64,000 nt of DNA from Corticium candelabrum (lineage: Eukaryota > Porifera > Homoscleromorpha > Homosclerophorida > Plakinidae): NCBI RefSeq assembly GCF_963422355.1, contig NC_085090.1:2225411-2289410 (forward strand), written 5' to 3'. Below the pieces are notes generated by a model. That model made no database searches. It was not told where the DNA came from and saw nothing but the letters and a program-made list of their open reading frames with translations. Of the stretch, positions 22,398-34,353 are shown piece by piece; the stretch's first letter is position 1, and each line of letters begins with the position of its first letter. The translations under genes were made by a program, and so were the position numbers.

Positions 22398-23569
22398 GGG
22401 TAAAGTCGCCAAACCGTGGACACCCTTCGAACTAATTAGAATAGCTCCGATCAGAAGTCTTACGACAACCTCATTTAGAAACGAAATTACCCTTGGCCCT
22501 TGGTGATCACGCAGGCTCACTCTCCAGTCTCTAGCTATTCGTTGAGATATTATTCAACTAGAACGTGACGTCCTAAAGAGGTTGATATTAACGCTACTAT
22601 CGTTAATGGTGGACAGCGACGTTTTCGCACTAAGCCAACGATCTATTACGGTAAACAGGACCGGAACTGGAAGCTACGCTTGCAACAAGCTTTTCGCGTC
22701 TCCTAGACGCCTATGCAGTCTGGACAGCTCCAGAATTTGCTAGGTTCTGGCATCTCATCGAGCATGGCGCACCCGAAGTGGAAGCAATGGCTACAGCCGG
22801 GATTGCCGCTGCCTATCCATCCTTCTTTATCTTTCTTTAAGTCTTGGTAGTACGATTGACCGTAACTGCTACAAAAGGAGTCATTCTCGTCGCTTCTTGA
22901 ACCAGCCACTCCCATTGCAAACGTTGTCTTGGACTTCCCTGATAGGAGGCGAGTTTCTTAACGTTGTAGCTTTCCTTTCTTGCCATTTTCTGTACGTTTT
23001 TAACTTTCCCTTTTTCTATAAATCCATCTGCAGTGAGAATTTCACCTGCATGAGATGGCAGCAATCGTCTGTCTCTTATGTTCTGTCCTTGTGTTGGATC
23101 TGAGTCCTGTGCTGCAAAGAGATGTGCAAAAAGTGGCGTATCTTTCTCTGTATGGATGTATGTCGAGGTTTAGAGTGCACCTTCCCAGACCCGCCCACTT
23201 TTGATTACAAGTTGCTCGATTCTAGCCGTTGCTCGTGGAGGTGAATAAAGAAATCTGCATGGTACAGTAGAGTAAGGCATAGGCTGTGCAAACAACGTAC
23301 AACGGTGATTGCTTGCGTTGAATATGTAACACTGCACGATTGTTATGATTTTGCATTGGCAGGATAGTCGAGGCTACTGTCTAAACATACGGGAAAAAGT
23401 GAGAAAACGCGGCGTCAACTGGAAGAGCGTCCTGTCCCGAAAAGGTACGACGCAGTGCTTGCTACTAAAACAAACCGCGTCGCAGTTGATGACCAATCTG
23501 TTCCGTGGTAAGAAGTGAAACTTCAGCTGTCCACCTTTAGGCGGTGCCCACGGTTAGGCGACTTTACCC
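22398..23569 (-). mobile_element. TA-flanked DNA transposon with PHD-finger fragment
   Basis: A 1,172-bp segment bounded by inverted repeats of about 28 bp: GGGTAAAGTCGCCAAACCGT at the left and its counterpart (GGGTAAAGTCGCCTAACCGT, reverse strand) at the right, with one mismatch in the first 20. Each end is flanked by TA (22396-22397, 23570-23571), the target site of Tc1/mariner/pogo elements. The interior holds only a C-terminal remnant on the minus strand, so this is a deletion derivative of a larger element. Confidence 0.85.
22703..23064 (-). pseudogene. C-terminal pogo-type transposase remnant with PHD finger
   Basis: Two overlapping minus-strand frames. The upstream one (from about 23064) has the loosely conserved HAGEILTADGFIEKGK-type linker seen after pogo/JRK transposase cores, followed by a basic stretch. 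The downstream one (to 22703) ends in a PHD-type zinc finger: CSHCFHFGCAMLDEMPEP then FWSCPDC. A one-base frame change joins the two near 22860-22910. No HTH or DDE domain remains. Some pogo-like transposases carry a C-terminal PHD finger, so the assignment follows from that known architecture. Confidence 0.6.
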
Positions 23570-24999
23570 TAAGTTTCTTGTGTGAATTGTCGTGCTGACC
23601 GGTTTCTTGTTTGGGAGTGAAGTTGTAAAGATTAGTTCTGACTAATGTGTTGATGTGATGTCAGAATGACACGGCAGACATGGATAGGAGATTGTCACTA
23701 GCTGTGGAGAGCAACAATGTTGATGAGGTTTCAAAACTCCTGGAGTCAGGAGTCTCATTTGATGCTTGTGATGTTTTCGTATGTTATTGACTGAGTGACT
23801 CGCTTTATTCTTGTTGATAACAACTCTCTCTATCGTAGGGACGTCCTGTACTGGTGGTAGCTTGTTATAAAGGCTTTGATAGTATTGCACACATATTACT
23901 AGAAAAAGGATCACACGTGAACAAATGTACTCGTAGTGTAAGTGTTGAGAGGAAATGAATGAACAAACGAACACAGACATGAATAAATAGAATGGTATTT
24001 CAATGAGTTGATGAGATTAGTGATAGAACAGATATTACATTAAATACAGATGATTATACACAATTGTGTTGTTGCAGGGTGGGACAGCTTTAATGTATGC
24101 AGCAGGTCGTGGAGATGAGTCACTAATTGTTATGCTATCAGCTAACACTGACGTTAATCTGAAGGATGTGGTGAGTTTTTGTATTTGCTGTTGTATGTGT
24201 TGATATGATGTAGAAAATTTTATGTTCTAATAATATATGTATTAATGTTAAAATGGTATGGTACAAATAATTTGTAGGAATGTTATATATTTTGGTTGCT
24301 TTGAACAAAGTATTATATTTATATGTCAGCCTGTCTGTCTATCTGTCTCTCCCTCTGTCTGACTGTCTTTGTCTCTGTCTCTGTCTCTGTCTCCCTGTCT
24401 CTCTTCCTCTCTGTTTGTCATATATTTGATAAATCACAATTTAGAGCACATGATAGCTACTGCAAACATCTACAATTGTTCAGTAATGTCCAAGCTACTT
24501 TCATCATTCGATATCGAGTTGCATTTCTCTAGTCGATCAGGCAGACGGTGTCTCCAGTATGTTTTAAACTGTGAGCTGTTGCCATTTGTACATTCGTCTG
24601 TAGACCTTAGAGAGAGAGAGAGGTGATGTAAGTATTAGTTTTCTTTTGCCCCAACGTCATGTCTGTCTCACTCTGTTTGTTTGTCATTTGTCTCTTTTTG
24701 CTTGTTTGTTTGTTTTAACTTTGTCTGCATGACTGTTTGCCTCTTTGTCTGTCTATCTGTTTGTTGTACTGTGTCTGTTTGTGTTTGTCTTTCTGTATTT
24801 AGAAATTGACTCGCCTAGCACTGTTTGTCGGTTTGTGTGCTTGCCTGTCTGCGTATTTCTGCCTTGTCAATCTGTTTGTGTGTATGTCTGTTTGCAATGT
24901 TGGTGTATGTGTCTCTTAGTTTGTCCATATGTCTATCTGTTTGTGGCTTGGTTTGCTTGTCTGACTGTCTTTCTGCCTGTCTGCCTCTTTTTCTGTGTT

Positions 25000-25009
<10 letters not shown>

Positions 25010-25037
<28 letters not shown>

Positions 25038-25735
25038 AAAAAACATCTATTGGTAAACATCAACGCTATTACAGTCAACGCTAAATCACTATCTATGAGT
25101 CCAAGAAAAATGACCCAAAGGGTCATGAAATGAAAGCTTAACGTACACTCTGGTAACTGTAAAAACCAGCTACGGAGTCATTTCTACACACTATTCTGTC
25201 AATCTTCTTCGCCAAAACCATACTGTTACACCGCTGTAAAGTAATGGACATTAATCGTCTCCAATAAGTCTTGAACTCACTGGAGTTCACCTTGCCGTCA
25301 TCATCTCGTGATCGCAGAGAGATTTGATGGAGAAACTTTTCTCCTGCATTTCCCCAGCGGCCATAATGCTCAAACACCAGTGGAATTAGGCATGGAGAAC
25401 CCCCACTAGTGTGAGTCTCTCTGCTGTACTTCTCTCTCTTCTTTCCCTCCCTTTTTGAAGCAGCAGATCCATCAGTTGTAGCTGCGACTGAAATTATGTC
25501 GGTGCTCCATGGGTGGGCTAAGGAAATGTCGAGCTCAACGTTAAAGTCGGTTGCATTATAAACAGCAATATCGGGTCTGGACTGAGAGCTGCTGTAACAG
25601 TCTCTTGGCTCAACGGTATGGGGAAGAGACACGCGTTTCAAACACTCGGACCAAGCAGAGACTATTGAATTATGAGACCAAACTGGTCCCCCACCTGTCT
25701 TACAAGTAATCAGATGATATCCTTCAGGATCTGTC
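25010..25735 (-). mobile_element. 5'-truncated LINE 3' end
   Basis: Minus-strand segment ending in a hairpin-bearing 3' region (25110-25126) and a (CAGA)n tail (25016-25036 on the plus strand). Its coding part is open from about 25735 to 25138 and matches the C-terminal region of animal LINE-like retrotransposon proteins: GYHLITCKTGGGPVW, RPDIAVYN, LDISLAHPWS, LVFEHYGRWG...EKFL. The D, E and K spacing resembles a PDDEXK nuclease-like fold known from such proteins; that last step is inference. Truncation lies at the (TCTG)n tract. It sits in the ankyrin gene's third intron. Confidence 0.65.
25110..25126. other. Perfect hairpin in LINE 3' UTR
   Basis: ATGACCCAAAGGGTCAT forms a 7-bp stem with a 3-base loop, lying between the LINE stop codon and its microsatellite tail. 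Such 3' hairpins are often recognised by LINE reverse transcriptases; the role here is inferred from position. Confidence 0.5.
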
Positions 25736-26365
25736 TGTCTGTCTGTCCATTTATATGTTTGTCATTTGTTTGTGTTTGTCGATTTGTGTGTCTGTCTGTT
25801 TGTTTTGTCTGTCTGTGTATCTGTTTGGCTGTCTCTCAGTCTATTTATCTGCCTCCCTGCCAGACTTGTTGTGTGTCTGCTTGCTTGCCCGCCCACCTGC
25901 CTGCCCACCTGCTTGTTTGTCTGCTTGCCCATGAATCTGACTTTCCGCCTAGCTACCAGCTTGCCCACTTACCCGAAACTTGTCCGCTTGTTTGCCTATC
26001 TCTCTGCAACCTTGTTTGTCTGTTGGTCTTTCTGTGTGCCTGCTTGTCTTTTAATTTATTAAATTGCAAATTCACTTAACAATATTTATGACCATTTGAT
26101 AGTTCAAAACAACTGTTTGTCTGTCGGTCTGTTTATCTATTAATTGATTTGTTCGTTTGCTTATTTGTTGTTTGTTTTCTCTTTTCGGTTTTGGCGTATT
26201 CCTTATATGCCTCATTATAAGATCGATATTGTGCTTGTTCTGATAGATGTTATGTTTCTTGTCATAATTATCTGTTTGTAGTCTGGAAGGACAGCATTGC
26301 ATCGTGCTGCTTACAACAATCACTCCAAAGTTGTTCGTATTCTGTTAAAGAATGGATGTGTATAG

Positions 26366-27479
26366 AAGGCCTCTAAAAGTGAAAGGGAACATTGTTTGAT
26401 TTAATATGAATAATGACAGCTGTCGTAAGCAAAGTGTGTCAACGATGCCTGCAACTTGATTGTAAGGCATAGTACAGTAGTGTTCCTGCACATGCAATTA
26501 TTTGAATGTAATATGTTTGATTCACGTATGCAAACATTTGTATACAAGCCGTCTAAGTACCTGAATACATCTAATGTGTGTTGTACGTAGATTATCGTCG
26601 CAGTAAACGTTGAGAAGATAGGCTAACAGTAATAGAGATCTAAAATATACGTGTACCGCACAAGAAGTCTGCATCAACAGTTCATTAATCTTTGCAGCAA
26701 ACACAATGCTACAAATACTGTCGCATGTGTTATTTTTCTCCGCAACAAACATATATCAACTTGTATAAATCTGTACTGGTGAGAGTTTTTAGCAGTTGCT
26801 CTGCATAATCATGCACTAAATGCATTCTCTTACGTGTCTTCAGTTTCTGAAGAAGAGTACAATTTGATTTGAGTGCTCATCTCTAGACTTTGTGTAGCCT
26901 GGTGTAGCTAGTAACAACATGTCACTTGGCATTGATGATCAGCAAATATCAGTGAAGTTACTAATTGTGAATAATTATTAAGTTTTATAACCGTACTGAA
27001 AAGCAGTGTTTTGAAATATCCCTTGGCAATTGTTCTAATAAAAATATTGATTTTACATTTCACAATTAACAAATTTGTGCCTGTGTGTTAGTGTGTACCT
27101 TGCACGTATTCATGTTATTTAAGTTCTATGACAGGTTATCTATGGTAAAACGTTAATTTCATATTTATTGTACTATTAGTACATTTGGTAATTTGTAGCA
27201 ATAAACAGAAATTTAATTGAAAAAAATCAAAGTGTAAATAATTTGACATTTTGCTTTTTCGTTTGCAGGTCGTACAAATTCTACAGCAACAGCAGCAAAC
27301 GTTCGTCTCTCAACAACAGTGACACAAAGAATGAGGGTCAGCTGACTAGCATTGGTGTTTGGTTGATTTTCTATTGTTGCGTGGGTGTCATTTTGTGTGA
27401 TTTCTTACAGTGTAACTGCCTAAAAGAACATAGTTTGCTGTATACATTAAATTGTAATAATTTCTGTTGTTTTACACAG
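26366..27479. other. Probable intron or intergenic DNA
   Basis: AT-rich sequence between the fourth ankyrin exon and the coiled-coil exon. A Gln-rich stretch after an AG at 27266-27268 (VVQILQQQQQTFVSQQQ) could be a short exon; I cannot confirm it. Confidence 0.35.
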
Positions 27480-28747
27480 ACCACTACACCTACACAACAA
27501 CCTCGAAGGCAACTGGCTGGAAAAGAAGATGAACGGTTAGTAGAGAAGCTTATTCAACAGATAGAACTGAGAAAAGAAGGTTCAGCAAATGATAGAGAGA
27601 TTTCTGAAGTGAGACAACAAAATGCAAACCTACAGACGGCATTGAGAGACGAGAGACAGCAAAAAGAAAACGCAGTTAGAGAAGAGAGAAGAGAAAAAGA
27701 AGAATTACAGAGAAGAGCACAAGAACAAGATCAGAAAATTGCTAAAGTGACACAACAAAACTCAGATCTACGACGATCATTTAGAGATGAGCAACTGCAA
27801 AAAGAGCATGCTATTGCTAAAAAGAGAAGAGAGAAAGGAGAAATCTTGCAAAGGTTATAACAAGAACAAGAAGACAAACACAAAGTTCAGAAAGATCTCG
27901 ATGAAGCTCGAACACAAATTGAGCAACTAAGATAAGAGAGAGCAAATCTTCAGCAACTATTAAATGAAAAGCAAATAGAAAAGGCCAACATTAAAGAGCT
28001 GCTGGCAGCTGCAGCTGCAGCAATTGAACGATACAAACAAAGACAACAAAACGAAGTTCTCAATGTTCCTTCACATGACATTCAATTGACTAACACAGAA
28101 CTTGGACGTGGATCATATGGAGGTGAGATGCACAATACTGACATTCCTTTACTGCCCTATTTATCTGGTAGGGTAATTTTTTAAAGCTTAGTGTGATTTA
28201 GCTGTGTGTGTTGGATATTGGCGCGGCTGTCCTGTTGCTGTGAAGCTGTTGTATGATCATCTGGCTGCTGTTCAACGCAACATTCAACTTGTGCAACAAG
28301 AAGCATCTCTAGCATGGAAGATACATCATTCAAACATTGCTGCTGTTTGTGGTGTCACTCTGGAGTTAGAAGAGAAGAAGGCATGGATTATCATGGAATT
28401 ACAGAGCGGCTCCATGTCTGCTGTGATTGATGCATGTCAAGGTGTTGCACCTCTCACTTTACGATAAAAAGTTGACATGACACATGATTCTTTGTGTGGA
28501 CTCGATTACATTCACTCGATGGTGAGAACCATAAATAAGAAGAGCATGAGCTTACATGATATTTTACAGATGTTAATTTCATCAAAAAGAAAAATTTGTG
28601 GTGGTCAAACAAAGCTAAACATCAACATACTGATAGACACACGACAGACAAAGAAACGGATAGACTGTTGTGGAGTTTCAACATTATATTTCAGCATTGA
28701 TAATTGTAACGGTATTTAATGACTGTATATGTATTGAATAACAGGCG

Positions 28748-28801
<54 letters not shown>

Positions 28802-29610
28802 CACACACACACACATTTGTACACACGCAAGTATTTATCTTGTTTCAAGCATTTGAAAGAAAAGAGCAGCACCGTCAAAGAGAGAAGGCCGAAGCAACAA
28901 AGTACATACCAATACATACATACATACATGCTGTAAACATATGTACGCACATACATACAACCATGCAGGCTAGGTGGCCTTAGAGACAGACTGTTAGATA
29001 AGTAGGAAGAAAGAGACATCTGTTGGTGCTAATCATTTTGTTAATAAAAGATAGGAATGCATTTAGAAAATAGGAATAGATCAATAGACGAAAGAAATTA
29101 CACAGACATGCCATCGTCATTACTCGTATAAACAGAACTACGAATCATCACTAAGTTCTTTTTTGTTTAATTGTTGTTTTGCATTACTTTGTTGTGTCAT
29201 CATAGCAACCTAAAGAGATTCTGCACGGTGACATCTGTCCAAGGAACATCTTAGTAACAGCAACGATGAGAGCGAAACTGGGTGATCTAGGAGCTGCTCG
29301 TTTTCAAGATGCTTCACTTTCAGTTGGTCTGCTCAGTCCACAATACACACCTCCTGAGAGATTTGATGTTCCAGCTTTACCAAAAAGCAAGAAAACAGAC
29401 ATGTACAGCATAGGAGTGACCATATGTAAGCTCTTCACTGCTGTTCTTCCAGATTGTAAACAAAGGATGGATCAAGTCTTACTTATCTGTGAGATAAATG
29501 TCCGCTTCTTATGTAAACACTTGATGAGAGATGATCCTGCCACACGACCAACAGCAGCACACGACCAACAGCAGCACACGCCCGTCATATCATTAGTCGT
29601 ATTTGTTTGA
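27480..29610 (+). pseudogene. Coiled-coil plus protein kinase exons, stop-containing
   Basis: Plus-strand exons 27480-28122, 28202-28521 and 29206-29610. The first is a long E/K/Q/R coiled coil ending in a glycine loop (ELGRGSYG). The split Ala codon rejoins correctly with the second exon, which has VAVKLL (ATP-binding Lys), a helix-C Glu region and IIMELQSGS (hinge). The third has HGDICPRNIL (catalytic loop, Gly for Arg in HRD but Asp kept), LGDLGAA (DLG for DFG), YTPPERF (APE position) and DMYSIGVT. Introns are GT-AG. Three in-frame TAA codons, at 27858-27860, 27933-27935 and 28465-28467, interrupt the exons, the last at a normally Glu/Gln-like position. All other motifs are intact, pointing to a young pseudogene. 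With the upstream repeats the ancestral protein would be an ankyrin-coiled-coil-kinase. Confidence 0.8.
28749..28815. repeat. (CA)n microsatellite
   Basis: Dinucleotide repeat in the kinase intron, interrupted once by GC. Confidence 0.98.
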
Positions 29611-30380
29611 CAGACGAGTACAAAAGATGTTCTCCTAAACGAATGGTAAAAGGCAAGATGGATGGAATAGCTGATGTCACTCTTGTTCATCCTGTTTCGT
29701 GAAGTTGACATTGAACCATAGGTTTGCTACTTGACCCATTTCTATGTTGTTATAATGGTATTCGCTTAGCAATAGCAGTATCCTTAGCTTTGAGGCATCA
29801 CATTACATTTTGTATCTCATTGGTCAGAAATTGTAGAACAAGTATGTTTCAAAGTTTGAACTTTGACACTGTTGTTCTGTATTCGTAAGTTTGATGTGGA
29901 CCACTTTGTCACGTGACAAACGATATAATATGTTTTGATTATACGTACATTTTATCATTATACACAAGTGCAATGAACACGCCTAATGCTCGGGTAGTTA
30001 AAGTGACTATAGCTACTACTATGGTAAGTATTAAGTATATAGATTGACAAAAATAGATAGACGATGATTTTTAAAAAAACACCAAGCTAACGATGGAATT
30101 AGCATTATTCTAAGCACCACTTGCTAGATAGATAGAAAGTTATATTATTACTCTTTCGTTCTAAAGTACAGTTCTCTCTGGAGATCAGGACATAACGAGA
30201 AAAAAGAGAAGAAAGAAAGCATGGACATTCTCACAAATACAACGAACATAAACATAAACTGGAATACACATACAACAAAAAACTATTATACTTACTGCAG
30301 TGTTACTAGACTGACTTTACTTTAGACTAGACACTGTTATTAGATAACACCCGTATCTTGTATGACACACACAGCCTACC
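29611..30380. other. No gene recognised
   Basis: AT-rich sequence between the kinase pseudogene and a gypsy fragment. GATAGATAGA-like short runs occur near 30050 and 30130. I see no coding or RNA signal. Confidence 0.5.
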
Positions 30381-30421
30381 GTGTGGTCTTCTTCTAGTCC
30401 CAGTACAAGGTGAAAAAAGTG

Positions 30422-30800
30422 AAATGACTTCTTCTCTAAAACCTCTGGAACAGGTCGACTTCGCCAAACCAAAAGCGTGGCCACGATGGATCAAACGCTT
30501 CGAGCGTTATCGTTTTTCGTGTGCTCTAGACAAGAAAAACGATCTATCTCAGGTGGCTAAACTTATTTATACTATGGAGCAGGACGCAGAAGACGTTTGG
30601 GAAGGTTCACGCTGTCAGAAGAAGAGAAGGAGAAGTACTAAAGTGTCAATTAAGCAGAGCTTTTTTGAAAGTCAATTTGTGCAACTGAAGAACTCTATCT
30701 ACGAGTGAGCCCAGTTTAATATGAGGAAACAACAAGCAGGAGAAAGTGTGGTCTCGTTCGTGAGTGCTCTTCACATCTTAGCCAAACATTGTGAATACGG
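30422..30800 (+). pseudogene. Gypsy gag fragment
   Basis: Plus-strand gag pieces of a Ty3/gypsy element: VDFAKPKAWPRWIKRFERYRF, TMEQDAEDVW, then after a stop at 30706-30708, FNMRKQQAGESVVSFVSAL and LAKHCEYG. The order and spacing match the K02A2.6-type gypsy gag. The similarity stops at about 30800, where unrelated sequence with an internal direct repeat begins. Confidence 0.8.
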
Positions 30801-30821
30801 TGTTACGGGAATTTTTGCAAA

Positions 30822-30995
30822 GGTGATTTATGTACCCTCGCACTTTGCTCGCGATTCCAGACCGTCGACTCGATGCTCCAGACATCATGTCGGGTACACA
30901 TATTACCGGCCATGATGCAAAGCTGCCGGTGATTTCGGACCTCGGTGATTTGTGTACCCTTGCGCTTTGCTCTGCTCGCTGTCCAAGACCGTGAC
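30822..30995. repeat. Imperfect direct repeat pair
   Basis: A block of the form GGTGATTT(A/G)TGTACCCT(C/T)GC(A/G)CTTTGCTC is present at 30821-30850 and again at 30943-30972, each followed by a CAGACCGT/AAGACCGT-type block. The copies are about 122 bp apart. Their origin is unknown. Confidence 0.65.
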
Positions 30996-31197
30996 TAAAA
31001 AAAACGAAGTACCTACTCGTCCTAAGCGTCGTCTTGTGAGGTAAATTTAGTCTAGTAATTAGTCTGTTGCTGCATGACCAGCCTTACGTTGTTGATGTAC
31101 GAAGGAGATTCACTTCAACATTAGTTGGAGAAGGTTGTGTTGGGTAATGGGCATGACCATACTCTGCCCTCTGCGCGTAGACAATAGAAGGACACAT

Positions 31198-33868
31198 GAT
31201 GTCAGAAGTGGAATGTAACCTGCGAAAATTCGACTGAACAAGACGATGGATGACGATATGATAAAGGCGAAGACCTCACCTGCGCTTGAAATGGCAGAAC
31301 GACGCCTCCATCAGTGTTTTCCTGCCACCTGGACCTCTGGAAGTAAGAGGCGATCTAGCGCAAAACTGGAAGGCTTGGCGCAATATATGGGAGGCATACG
31401 AGGTCGTTGTGAATCTCGTAGAGGCGCCTGTGACATACAGACTAGCGACGCTCGTCACGTGTTTGGGACAAGATGCGTTGAAAATTTACTACAGCTTGCA
31501 GTTTCCCAGTCCAGAAAGCAAGAACGATATGATCACGATTCTGACATTGTGTTGGTGATACTAATGTAATTTACGACCACCTACCTATTCAATAGATCAC
31601 GCAGAACATGAAAGTCTTTAGACTTATCTGACAAACGAAAAAAAAGCTTTTCAGCCGCTGTGCTTTTGGTCCACTGGAAAGTGAACTTTTACGTGACAGG
31701 ATTGTATGTGGTATCCGTGATAGCTCTGCGTAAACAGCTGCTTTGAAAGAAGACACTCACGTTGGCCAATTGTATTGATTTGTGCTAAGCGAGCGAAGTA
31801 GCTGTTCAGCAGACAAAAAGTATGATTGAAGAACAGGAGATACGTGGAGTTAGTCAAACTGGGTCAAACGTGGTAAGAACCCGGACGCTAAGGCAATGAT
31901 CTCTTCTCCTGATTGCAGATATTGTGGTCTTAGGCATGGTAGGGGTAGAGACAAATGCTTAGGTTGTGGGAAAACGTGCACGTCATGCGGAAAGAAAACC
32001 ACTTTGCTCGTGTGTGTAAAAGATCTGGAAGTTCCCGCACTAGGAGTGACACAGAAAATATATAACGAGTAAACGACATACATGAAGATATCTATGACAA
32101 AAGCGATAACGAACAACAGATGATGACAGTTACACTGATACCTGATGTGGAAGATGTAAACACTGTCTCAAGTTCTGCTAGTAGGTATGAGCGCCAGGTT
32201 TATGCGACTTTCGACTTTGTTGGTGAAAGGGAATCCGAGGTTTGTCCGTTTTCAACAAGATACTAGACCGACATGCAATGTTGTTAGAAAGGTAGATCTT
32301 CCCAAGACACACGGGCAACCAGCTAGATGCTGTCTATGTATAGTTAACACAAACCGCGGCCGCTCGGATAAGCACAATTACAATAGAATACCGAAACCCA
32401 AGGAAACATATGTCAGCAATTTTGTAGTACTTAACAAGGCTTAAACCTCAATTCTTGGCGCAAGGAGCGTGCAGGCAATGGGGTTGGTCAAAGTTGAATA
32501 TGATCTTATTCAATTCATCGCGAAAGGAGCTAGCACGCCGTCGTCGGGTTGTACTGAGAAAAAGCAGATAGTGGATGCATATCAGGTAGTCTTTAATTAA
32601 GGGTGAACTGGGACGATTTCTAGGGCAACTCCACCTAGATGTCGATGCCGTCGTCACAACAGTACAGGCGTCGATACAAAAGACTCCTTCCTATGGAGCA
32701 GCAGTTGCGCGATGAACTAGATCGCTTAGAGCGGCTGGGTGTAATAGAAAAGGTGGGCAAACCCACTGACTGGGTGTCGAGATTAGTACTAGTAAAGAAA
32801 CCAAATGGAACAGTCGGAATCTGGGTGGACCCTAAACCTTTGAATAGAGCGTTACAACTCAGCCATTATACAGTGTCAACCCTCGACGACGTCCTGCCTT
32901 CACTAGCTAAAACAAAGGTTTTCACTGTAGCAGACGTAACGGATTTTGGGATATAGAATTAGATGCAGCGTCGTGAGAGCTTACAACGTACGGTACACCC
33001 TTTGGGCGATACTGGTGGAAGCGCCTGCCGTTTGGGGTATCACCGGCGCTAGAGCTACTTCGGATGAGACTTCATCAATTGTTGGAAGAATTCCCTGACG
33101 TATATGTTATCGCGGATGACATACTGGTTTCAAGTGAAGGACAAACTATTGCTGTAGCAGAGCAAGACCACAATCAGAAACTACACGCTCTACCGAACCA
33201 ATGCAAGAAGACAGCATGGGATCAAGCTCAGTAAAGACAAATTTCGATTGCGGCTACAGACAGTGGCATATATGGGGCACCTACTTACGAGTGATGGTTT
33301 CATGGCGTACCCTCAGAAAATCAGAGCGATAAGAGATATGCCGCGTCCTACTTACGTCGCTCGGGGTGCGTCGAGTTCTGGGGATGGTGAACTACCTGGC
33401 ATTTGTCCGGTTGAAATCAGTCTTGAGTGAAGTACTAATGTTGAGGTATTTGATCCAACTATTGCAGTCACAGTGCAATGCGATGCGTCCAGTACGGGAC
33501 TTGGAGCAGCATTGTTACAGGTCGGAAGACCTGTGGAGTATGCACGCCGCGTTCTCACACCCACAGAATGCCAGTACGCTCAGATTGAAAGAGAACTACT
33601 TGCCATAGTCTTTGCAATGGAGTGGTTCCATTATTATACCTATGGAAGACCGGTCACCGTCGAATCAGACCACAAACCTCTCGACATGATAGCGAGAAAA
33701 GCGCTTCATGAAGCACCTAAACAGTTGCAGAGAATGTTTCTACATTTAATACAGTACGACGTGACTATCACATCGACAAGGCAATAACATGCACATAGCC
33801 GACGCTCTATCTAGAGCCTACTTGCTGGAGACGTCAACGGAAGAATCGGATTTAGGTCTTGAAGTTTC
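31198..33868 (+). mobile_element. Decayed Ty3/gypsy element, 5' end to RNase H
   Basis: Starts after an LTR-like end (AAGGACACA) with TGATGTCAGAAGTGG, a probable primer-binding site. Gag (from an ATG at 31246) has PPGPLEVRGDLAQNWKAW and GQDALKIYYSL. A double zinc-knuckle region near 31900-32040 shows CRYCGLRHGRG...CTSCGKKNHFARVC-type spacing across frames. RT pieces: PTDWVSRLVLVKKPNGTVG at 32765, DPKPLNRALQ, then TPFGRYWWKRLPFGVS and VIADDILVSSEG in shifted frames. RNase H: VQCDASSTGLGAALLQ, ESDHKPLDMIARK, and HIADALSRAY near 33800. Many frameshifts separate these. Similarity ends at about 33868, with no integrase or right LTR. Confidence 0.85.
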
Positions 33869-34353
33869 AAGATTTCATTCAAGCAAAGTTGGACCAACTG
33901 TTGCCTAAGAAAGGTAAGTATGCGCTTTAAGACAAAGCCTTGCCTCTAGAGACATCTCACCATGTATAACAGCTAGCGAAAAATTGTGTGTATTTACTTG
34001 TAATATCTTTTACTAATTTATGTAGGAACCAAAGAGGATATGGAGAGAGCTCTTGAACGCTTAACAATAAACAGCGGGAAATGACGGTGAATGATTTTAT
34101 TGAGGGAAAGACTAATTGAAGGTGATATTGTTATTACGTTAATTAGAACCTGCATAGTTTAGATCGCCAGTTAGGCGTTCTAGTCATGTGACTGCATACA
34201 CGTGCCCTACATTCAAGGAACCTGTTGAAGAAGGTCGATAATATGCATGAAAGAACTTGGTGCTTACTGCATGTACTAATTTTTTTCTAAATTATCTTCT
34301 TGAAATCCTCGAGAAAAAAGAATCGAATGAACCTGATCATATGTGTGGACTCA

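Larger units (their letters stand above)
24322..26140. repeat. (TCTG)n-rich microsatellite tracts
   Basis: Degenerate CTGTCTGTCTGT tracts at 24322-24420, 24660-25036 (perfect from about 25004 to 25036) and 25724-26130, interrupted by the LINE fragment and unique DNA. Long open frames of Cys/Leu/Ser/Val here are repeat artefacts. Confidence 0.9.
23680..26365 (+). pseudogene. Ankyrin-repeat exons
   Basis: Four plus-strand exons, each about one ankyrin repeat long and all in phase 0: 23680-23778 (ATG start, MDRRLSLAVESNNVDEV), 23839-23937 (GRPVLVVACYKGFDSIA), 24078-24170 (GGTALMYAAGRGDES) and 26282-26359 (SGRTALHRAAYNNHSK). All have GT donors and AG acceptors. One-repeat-per-exon structure with phase-0 borders is typical of these genes. 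The fourth exon either ends with a TAG at 26363-26365 or splices at GTATAG just after KNGC. Intron 3 (24171-26281) holds a LINE fragment and (TCTG)n arrays. Ankyrin repeats bind partner proteins. The coiled-coil/kinase exons 900 bp downstream on the same strand may be the rest of the gene. Confidence 0.75.

Noticed and set aside
24322..26062. Cys/Leu/Val-rich membrane-protein-like frames.
   Set aside because: They translate degenerate (TCTG)n repeats and have no conserved domain.
2177..28467. TAA reassigned as a sense codon, because TAA interrupts both gag-pol and the kinase gene at Glu/Gln-like positions.
   Set aside because: The HECT-like gene ends at TAA exactly at its expected C-terminus, and long transposase frames avoid internal TAA. 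Independent point mutations in decaying genes explain the cases.
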